Assembly: GCF_900094585.1 (NCBI RefSeq) | Contig: NZ_FMAG01000017.1 | Span: 1-54,797, forward strand | DNA length: 54,797 bases | Source: Martinezella multihospitum | Lineage (GTDB): Bacteria > Pseudomonadota > Alphaproteobacteria > Rhizobiales > Rhizobiaceae | Direction of reading: 5' to 3' | Program-made: the position numbers and the translations under genes | Notes under the pieces: generated by a model | What the model saw: the letters and a program-made list of their open reading frames with translations, nothing else | Database searches by the model: none | Told to the model about the DNA's origin: nothing | Part shown: positions 1 to 7,800 of the stretch, in pieces | Numbering within the stretch: the stretch's first letter is position 1 | Layout of the letters: each line of letters starts with the position of its first letter

Positions 1-72
1 GCAACCATGCGAAAACTGATCACCATCCTCAACGCCATCATTCGAGACAATAAGCCATGGCAAAACGCTTGA
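1..72 (+). pseudogene. IS110-family transposase, C-terminal end (cut by window edge)
   Basis: Frame 1 is open from the first base and stops at TGA 70-72. The 23 visible residues contain RKLITILNAIIRDNKPW. This matches the usual end of IS110/IS1111-type (DEDD, transposase_20) transposases, where a short helix near the C-terminus carries the K-L-x-x-x-L-N-A-x-x-R motif. The rest lies to the left of the window, so I cannot tell whether the copy is intact. These elements usually lack clear terminal inverted repeats and none was sought further. The call rests on a short motif, but it is a characteristic one. Confidence 0.65.
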
Positions 73-84
73 CTGATAAGACAG

Positions 85-285
85 TCGCTCTCCCCTCGGG
101 GAGAAGGGGACGGCAGGCGGATGAGGGGGTACCTGCCAAAAGCACGAAAATCCATGAATTCAAATCGGCCGTCCCTCATCCGACCCTTCGGGCTACCTGC
201 TCCCCAAAGGGAGAAGGAGCTTACGGGTGCTCATCCGCCCCATACGCGATAGCCCTGCCGCAGGCGGGGTAAGGGTGAGGGTGAA
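85..285. repeat. palindromic intergenic repeat of the rhizobial type
   Basis: Two oppositely oriented G/C-rich modules occur here. One (about 90-128) contains ctcggggagaaggggacggc and then GGATGAGGG. The other (about 174-222) contains CCCTCATCCGACCCTTCGGG followed by CCCCAAAGGGAGAAGGAGC. A third related piece (230-285) has GGGTAAGGGTGAGGG. The layout resembles the mosaic palindromic elements (RIME-like) common between genes in Rhizobiaceae. It begins right after the transposase stop and may contain the boundary of that insertion. No coding function is proposed for this stretch. Confidence 0.5.
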
Positions 286-340
286 GGGCCTCTACCTGCA
301 CGAGCTTACGCCGGTCACATTCAGGCCCGCCAAAACGAAG

Positions 341-368
341 AAAGACCCGGCGGGAAAACCGGGTCTTT
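341..368. terminator. bidirectional rho-independent terminator
   Basis: A perfect 10-bp stem, AAAGACCCGG (341-350) and CCGGGTCTTT (359-368), encloses an 8-base loop. T-rich sequence follows on both strands: TTTCCGTTTT rightwards, and CTTCGTTTT leftwards. It sits about 70 bases beyond the last stop on the minus strand (441) and is the natural end of the ndvB-opgC transcript. Confidence 0.75.
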
Positions 369-440
369 CCGTTTTCTGATCGGAGGTCAATACGGACGAA
401 TGCCGACTGGAGTTAGGGTCGGTACCCGACCGGCATCGGA

Positions 441-575
441 TCAGAACTTGCACTCGAAGCTGAGCAGGTCCGTCCAGTTGTCAGTGCCGTCCCATGAGCC
501 GGGCCGCCGCGCGCTCGGCAACGGCGGGGAGATCGACAGTCCGAACCGCGCAGGCACGCGGCGCGGCAGACGCCT
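441..575 (-). other. 44-codon in-frame open tail beyond the opgC stop
   Basis: Directly after the TGA of the opgC-like gene (576-578), the same frame stays open for 44 codons and ends at TGA 441-443, just before the terminator at 341-368. The last residues read SWDGTDNWTDLLSFECKF, which look more protein-like than random translation. The segment could be a former C-terminal extension cut off by a stop, the tail of another gene joined here by deletion, or non-coding sequence. No start codon with a ribosome site was found, so it is not called a gene. Confidence 0.3.
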
Positions 576-1790
576 TCAGTGACGCTTTCCGAAATGCGCA
601 GGCATCGCGACCGGTGCCACGGGCGCCTTCGCCGCGCGCTGGCCGGCAAGCTCAAGCCGCTTGTGCTCGAGGTGATAAGCATAGAGGAACTGCGCGGCGA
701 TGCCGAAGACGACATAGATGGCGCCGACAACGGAGCTCTTATTGGTCACGTAGAGAAGGACCTGACCGGCCATGGCGAGGATGGTGCCGGCAACGAAGAT
801 GTTCAGCGAATGCCGCCCGAGGATCGTCAGCGGGTGGTTGGCCGAGCGGCGCAGAAACGCCGAAATGGCGGGGATGCTGACGATCAGATAGGCAAGCGCC
901 AGAACATGTAGCAGCCGCGGCAGCGACAGGAAGGTCTTGTCGAAGCCGGTGACGACGGTCGGCAGGCCAAGCATGGCAAGGTAGTCGCCAAGGATCCAGA
1001 GCTTGTCCGTCACCCAGATGAAGGACACGAGCACATAGGCGCAGGCCAGTGCGATCAGAACTGGATGGGCAGGGATTTGCCCGCCGCGCTTGATATGCAT
1101 GCTGGCGACGAAACCGATGACGAAAAGCAGCTGCCAGGATAGCGGATTGAGGAACCAGAAGCCGTCAAGCAGTGTCGTATGCGGCGCGATGTAATAGATG
1201 CCGGACACCAGCCAGACGCCGACCGAAATTGCGAGCAGAAGCAGGGGATTCCTTGCCTCCAGCAGCATTATCAGTGGCAGCATGAGGAACAGGGCGCCGT
1301 ACATGGGCAGAATGTTGTTGTAGCCGATCTGATGCCCGAGCGTCAGCAGCGCGGGAATGCCGCGCGCCGGGTCCATCAATAGGGCAAGGATATTCACTTC
1401 GCAGAGCAAGCCCTTCTGATGGAAAATCCACGCGCCGGAGATGAAGAGCACCAGCGTCACGAAGGTCGTGATCATATGCGCCGTATAGAGCGTGAAGGCG
1501 CGCCTGATCGCCTTCCATGCCATTTTCAGCCGATTGCCCGGAAGAAACCTCGTTCCGTAGGCAAGGCCGACGGAGATGCCGGAGATCAGTACGAAAGCCT
1601 CGGCGCCGTCGGAGAAGCCGAAATTCTTGGAGGTCAAATCCTCGAAAATCTGCCCCGGCACATGGTTGATAAAGATCATGATCAGAGCCAAGGCTCTGAG
1701 AACATCCAGTCGGGTATCCCTCTGAGAGACCGGCTTCGGCAAACTCACTTGTTGTGCCGGCACCGGGCTCATATTCGCCCTTGAATTCAT
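576..1790 (-). CDS. opgC: OpgC-like glucan-modifying membrane protein
   Basis: This gene encodes a polytopic inner-membrane protein of about 404 residues belonging to the OpgC/acyltransferase-3-like family. Family members transfer succinyl groups to osmoregulated periplasmic glucans (OpgC of Rhodobacter; Cgm of Brucella acts on cyclic glucans). The N-terminal segment RLDVLRALALIMIFINHVPG with its conserved Arg and His is typical, and it is followed by about ten hydrophobic segments. The start was set at ATG 1790 because AGGAG lies 6 bases upstream; a TTG seven codons earlier (1811) has no better site. It lies 90 bp downstream of ndvB on the same strand, which supports modification of cyclic beta-1,2-glucan as its role. 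The family call is firm; the exact substituent is inferred. Confidence 0.8.
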   Translation of the reverse strand: MNSRANMSPVPAQQVSLPKPVSQRDTRLDVLRALALIMIFINHVPGQIFEDLTSKNFGFSDGAEAFVLISGISVGLAYGTRFLPGNRLKMAWKAIRRAFTLYTAHMITTFVTLVLFISGAWIFHQKGLLCEVNILALLMDPARGIPALLTLGHQIGYNNILPMYGALFLMLPLIMLLEARNPLLLLAISVGVWLVSGIYYIAPHTTLLDGFWFLNPLSWQLLFVIGFVASMHIKRGGQIPAHPVLIALACAYVLVSFIWVTDKLWILGDYLAMLGLPTVVTGFDKTFLSLPRLLHVLALAYLIVSIPAISAFLRRSANHPLTILGRHSLNIFVAGTILAMAGQVLLYVTNKSSVVGAIYVVFGIAAQFLYAYHLEHKRLELAGQRAAKAPVAPVAMPAHFGKRH

Positions 1791-1820
1791 AAAACTCTCC
1801 TGTTCCGACAATCAAATGCA

Positions 1821-1854
1821 ATCGGGGCCAAAGAGTTCCCCCTTTGGCCCCGAT
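1821..1854 (-). terminator. strong hairpin between ndvB and opgC
   Basis: ATCGGGGCCAAAG (1821-1833) pairs perfectly with CTTTGGCCCCGAT (1842-1854) around an 8-base loop. Read on the minus strand, the stem is followed by TTGCATTTGATTG, a poor U tract. It may act as a leaky terminator or a 3'-stabilising structure that lowers opgC expression relative to ndvB. Confidence 0.5.
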
Positions 1855-1880
1855 CGTCGAAGCGAAACAGTGCAGAAACG

Positions 1881-4800
1881 CTACTGTCCGACCGGATAGC
1901 CCTCTTCGGGATGGGCGACCGCCCTATCATTGATCGTGACCGAGTATGTCGCTGCATCGGGCGCTTTTGAGACGGAAATGCGGTAATTTCCGCTCGGCAG
2001 TTCGATATCCGCCGCAAAGCCGTCCCAGTTCGAAGGCAAGGCCGGCTTGACGAAAAGTCGTCCGTTTTTCACGCGGATACCGAGAATGCCTTCGACAGCG
2101 ACGCGATACAGCCAGCCAGCGGATCCCGTGTACCAGGTCCAGCCGCCTCGGCCGGTCAATTGTCCTTCACCGTAAATATCAGCAGCGACCACATAGGGCT
2201 CTACACGATAGACATCAGCCTGATCACGATCGCGTGCATGGTTGACCGGATTCAACATATCGAAGCAATGCCAGGCGTCATCGCCGCGGTTCATTTCCGC
2301 CAAGGCCATGACGACCCAGGTGGCGGCATGGGTATACTGGCCGCCGTTTTCACGGACACCCGGCGGGTAGGACTTGATGTAGCCTGGATCACGCGCCGAC
2401 TTGGCAAAGGGTGGCGTGAACAGCCGGATGATGCGGTTTTCATCGTCCACCAGGTTCTCGAGAACGGCATTCATCGCCTTCTCGCCGCGCGCCTTGTCGC
2501 CTTCGCCGGAGAGAATGTTCCAGGACTGCGCGATCGAATCGATCCGGCACTCGAAATTCTCGCTGGAGCCGAGCGGGCTGCCATCGTCGAAATAGCCGCG
2601 GCGATAATGGCCGCCGTCCCAGCCCGCCGTCTCCAGCGCCTTGCGCAGTTCCGGCAGGTGATCCGACCAGCGCTTGACGCGCTCCTTGTCGCCACGCGCT
2701 TCGGCATAGGGCAGGAAGGCCGTGAGCATGCCGGCCAGGAACCAGCCGAGCCAGACGCTTTCGCCGCGACCCTGAATGCCGACGCGGTTCATGCCGTCGT
2801 TCCAGTCGCCGCCAAGGATCAGCGGCAGGCCGTTGCCGCCCTTGCGCTTGATCGCGAGATCGAGGGCGAGCGCCGCATGTTCGTAGACGCTGACCTTATC
2901 TTCCGACACCTTCGGCTGATAAAAGACGTCATGCGTGCCGGGCATCAGGGCGGCACCCTCGACGAAGGCAAGCTCCTCGTCGAGAAGCGACTTGTCGCCG
3001 GTGACCGTGCAGTATTGGTCGACGGCATAGGCCAGCCAGACGACATCGTCCGAAATATGCGTGCGCACGCCCGCACCGCTGCCCGGCAGCCACCAATGCT
3101 GTACGTCGCCTTCGCGGAACTGGCGCTGGGCGGCGTTGAGGATCTGGTTGCGGGCAAGCTCTGGCCTATGCACCAGGAATGCCAGCGTATCCTGCAGCTG
3201 GTCGCGGAAGCCGAAGGCGCCCGACGACTGATAGAAGGCGGTGCGCGCCATGATGCGGCAGCCAAGGCTCTGATAGGGGAGCCAGGCATTGATCATGTTG
3301 TTCATCGCCTTGTCCGGCGTCGAGATCTTCACATGGCCGGTGAAGCCGTTCCAGAACGCCTTGTTTTCCGACAGCACGGCCTCGAAATCAGCCTTGCGGA
3401 TTTCCGAAACCAGGGCGCGGGCTTCCTCGACGGTCGCCGTGTCGCCCATGTAGAAGCAGATCTCCTTCTGCTCGCCGGCTGCGATCGTCACATCGAAGGC
3501 CAGAGCGCCGCAGGGGTCGCCGTCGAGATCGGTCGAGTTCGAAAGTGCGGCACCGGTAACGACGGCTTCCGGCATCTGGATCGTGCCGTGGCGGCCGATG
3601 AACTCGCGGCGGCTGGCCGAGAAGCTCGAATGCGCCTCGCTCGCCACCATGAAGGCGGTGCGCTTGAAGTAATCGATGCTGTAGGGGTTGTTGGCAAAGA
3701 GAGCACCCGTCTCCTCATCCAGCGTCGACAGGATGAAGGGCCTGGTCTTGTTCTGATTGATGCCAAGCACCCATTCCGCATAATTGTAGATCCGCAGCCG
3801 CCGGCTGCCGGCGCCATTGTTGCTCAGCCGCAGGCGGAAGAGCTTCACCGGACGCTCGCGATCGACGGTCTGCGTCAGTTCCAGCGCCACGCCGTCCTCT
3901 TCGCTCGAGAAGACGGAATAGCCGAGGCCATGACGCGCCTCGAAGCGAACCTTGGCATTGCGCGATAGGCCGGCATAGGGCGTCATCACCTTGTTGCCGT
4001 CGAGATCGGCGACATAGAGCGCCTCGCCCGGACGATTGATGACCATATCGTTGGTCCAGGGCGTCAGCTGGTAGTCGCGCGAATTGTGGCTCCAGGTGAA
4101 ACCGCCGCCTTCGGCGGGCACATGGAAACCGAAACGCTCGTTGGCGATGACGTTGATCCACGGATGCGGCGTCGACTGGCCGCCGGACAGACGCACGACA
4201 TATTCGCGGCCATCCTTGGAGAAGCCGCCATAGCCGTTCCAGAAATCGAGATCGTCCTGCGCCTCGAGAGGCTCGGCCACAAAGACCGATTCCGGCAGTG
4301 CGGCTGGCACGGTGAGACGATTGGCCGGTGCCGGCTCGTCGGACGGCGCAGCGGCGAAAAGTGTTGCCGCACGCGCGATCTGATCGACGAGCTTACCGTT
4401 GCGCGCATGGAAGATCACCCGCGATGCGGCAAGGATCTCCTGGTAGGTCTCGTTTTCGATCTGGTCCTTGCGAACCGAGAAGATGTTCTGTCGCAGGCCA
4501 TCGCCCTGGTTGTGACGCACATGCTCGACGAGCTTGTCCAGCTCGCGCTGCATGTCCTGGGCCTGCTCGACAGCGCGCTCATTGACGATCACCAGATCGG
4601 CGCTGATGCCGCGTGAACGCAGATATTCCGCTGCCATCAGCGCTTCCCGGGCGATTTCGAGATCGATATCGTCGTTGATGCGCAGGGTGAAGATCGGGAA
4701 ATCGCCCGAAATCGTCACCGGCCAGAGTGCGGACTGCGAATGCAGGCCGGCCTGCACCGTGGCGCCATCGGCGCGCAGGTGCATGTCTGGATAGACGAGA

Positions 4801-7800
4801 TAGCGTGCGAGCTTCTGGAAGGCGGCCGCCTGCTGCGAGGTGACGCCGACATGGCGCATCTGCATCTGCGTGCGGGTCCAGGCCTGCGTGAGCTCGATGC
4901 CGAAGGTATCGGGATTGCGGTAACGCTCGACGGCCTTGTCCACTTCCTCGCGGTTCGGCGCTGCGATGGTCCAGAAGATCACGCTGACCTTCTTGCCGGC
5001 GGGCACGCGCACGACGCGGCGCAACGACAGGCAGGCATCCATGGTGAAGCCGTCCGTGCCGGAAAGCGTCGCGCCGGGATCGAAGGCGGCAGCTTCCGCA
5101 AGCGTGCGGCCACGGCCGAGGAACTTACGGCGATCCGTTTCGAATTCGGTCGGGCGTTCCGATCCGGCATTGTCGACGACCAGATGGGCGACCGACATGT
5201 CAGGCTCGTTATAATCGCGCTTGTTGCGCTCGGCGCGGATCACGTCGCCGCTCTTGCCGATCTCGGTGCGCACGAACATGCGCGTGAACACCGGGTGACC
5301 GGAATCGACATCGTCGCTGGCAAGTGCGGGTTCGAGGTAGGAGGTCACTTCGATGAAGCGGTCCTCCGTGCCCATATTGAGCAGCGTCACGCGGCGACCT
5401 TCGGCATCGTGCTCGGTCGCGACGATGCATTCGACATCGCTGGTGAGATCGCCGACGGTCTTGCTGTATTCGGCCTTCTCATCACTGAAGGAAACCTTGG
5501 CCTTCTCGCCCTCGATGCTGCGCGGCTCGGCCGTTGCCGACCACCACTGGCCGGAGGCGGTGTCGCGCAGGAAGATGAAGGTGCCCCAGCGGTCTTCGGT
5601 CGGGTCGGCGCGCCAGCGCGAGACCGTCAGGCCGTTCCAGCGCGAGTAGCCGGCACCCGTTGCCGTCAGCATGACGGAATAATGGCCGTTGGAGAGGAAA
5701 GCGAGTTCGCGATCCTGCGTTGCCGGATCGGCAATCTTGCGGATTTCCGGACGCAGCATGTCTTCCTGGATATTGGCCGGCTGGTCGCTCTCGTGCTTGG
5801 CGGCCATCACCGGAATATCGCGCGGCGCCTTTTCCTGCAGCAGCAGTTCAGCCGCTTCGATCACCGGATCGGCGTGGAAGAGCTCGCGCAGGCGGCCATT
5901 GAAGGCGACGTTGGCGATTGCGGCGATCGACATGCCATGATGGTGGGCATAGTAGTTGTAGACGACGGCGCACTTCTTGCCTTCCGGCACGCGGGTCGGC
6001 GTGAAATCGACGGCATCGTGGAAGCCGTAGATGCCGAGCGCGCCCACCTTGCGCAGCTTCTGCAGGTTTTCGAGCGCAGCCGCCGGGCGATACTGGCTGG
6101 CCAGGATCGAGGCATAGGGCGCGATGACGGCGTTCTGGCCGAGGCCGCGCTTCAGGCCGAGCGAGGGCACGCCGAAGTTGGTGTACTGGTAGTGCATATA
6201 GTGGTCGCGGGCATTGAAGGCCGCTTCCGAAATGCCCCAGGGAATGTCGGAGCCGAGACGCTTGGCGTAGTTCATCTGCTCCTGGACAACCAGATTGTTC
6301 GTCTGGTTGAGGATGCCGCCCTGACGCTCCTGCATGACGAGCGGCGGCATCAGATATTCGAACATCGAGCCGGACCAGGAGACCAGCGCGCCGCGCGAGC
6401 CGACGGGCACGACCTGGCGGCCGAGGCGATACCAATGCTCGGTCGGCAGATCGCCCTTGGCGATGGCGAAAAGGCTGGTCAGGCGGGCTTCGGAGGCCAA
6501 GAGGTCGTAGCAGGCGGCGTCCAGCTCGTTGGTCTCGACGCGGAAGCCGATGGAAAGCAGACGACGCTCCGGACGATAGAGGAACGCGTATTCCATGCCG
6601 AAGGCAAGCTCGCGCATCTGGTCGCGCAGCTTCGCCAGACGCTGGCGTAGCGAATCCACATTGGCGAGATCGAAGATGCTGTCGGCGATGTGGCCTTCAC
6701 AAACCTTGACCAGCGATTGCGACCAGGTGAGCACTTCGCCGCTCTGCGTCGACTTCACTTCATGGTCGAGGTTTGCCGCGAGCTTCTGGATATCCTGCGC
6801 CAGCACCGAAAGGTTGATGACGCGGATGGAGGCGAACTCGTGCTCGCGCTTGACCGCGGCAAGCGCATTCTGGAAGCCGACAATGCGCTCTTCCAGACGG
6901 CGGCGCAGCGGCCGCACCGTCTTGCGGTCATCGGGAAGCTCGGCAAGGGTTTCTGCGAGGATGCCGGCAACGTCGCCGATACCGTCAAGGTTGCCCTGCA
7001 TATGCGCCGATGGCGCTTCCGCCCAGATGCGGCAGGCCGACGAAACCGCGATCAGGTGGCCGGCGAAGTTGCCGCTATCGACAGCCGAGATGTAGCGTGC
7101 GCCCATCGGCTTCAGCGTATCGGTGTGATACCAGTTGCAAAGGTGCCCGCGGAATTTTTCGAGCTTCGCCACGGTCGCCATGGTCTTTTCCATGCGATCG
7201 ATGGTTTCCTCGAAGGACGTCCAGCCGAAATGACGGGCCGAGATGACCGACAGCAGGTAGACGCCGATATTGGTCGGCGACGTGCGCGAGGCGACGACGG
7301 CATTCGGGGTCTGCTGCACGTTATCAGGCGGCAGATGGTTCTGCTGTTCGACGACGAAGGTCTCGAAATAGCGCCAGGTGCGGCGGGCGATCTTGCGCAG
7401 TTCGAACGACACGCTTTCCGGCACTTCCAGCCGGTCTTCGGTCTCGGCCGACTGGCTGACATACCAGGCGATCGCCGGCGACAGGACCCAGAGCAGCGCA
7501 AAGGGAATGCCGACGAAGAAGGCGTTGTCGCCGGAGAGCGAGGCGAAGGCCAGAGCCAAGAGCGCCAGCACGGGCGCATGCCACATGACGCGGTAGTGGC
7601 CGAGGATCGTCGTCTGGGCCGCTGCCTGGGCGCTGGCGGCGGTGCGCCATTGCAACATCAGTTTACGGCTGACGAAGGCGCGGTAGAGCGAGCGGCCGAT
7701 GGCGTCGGCCATGATGCAGGCGCCGTCGGCAATGAAGACGATGCGCAGCGCGACTTGCGCATTGGCGGCACGGATGTCCGACCAGACGGTGTAGAGATGG

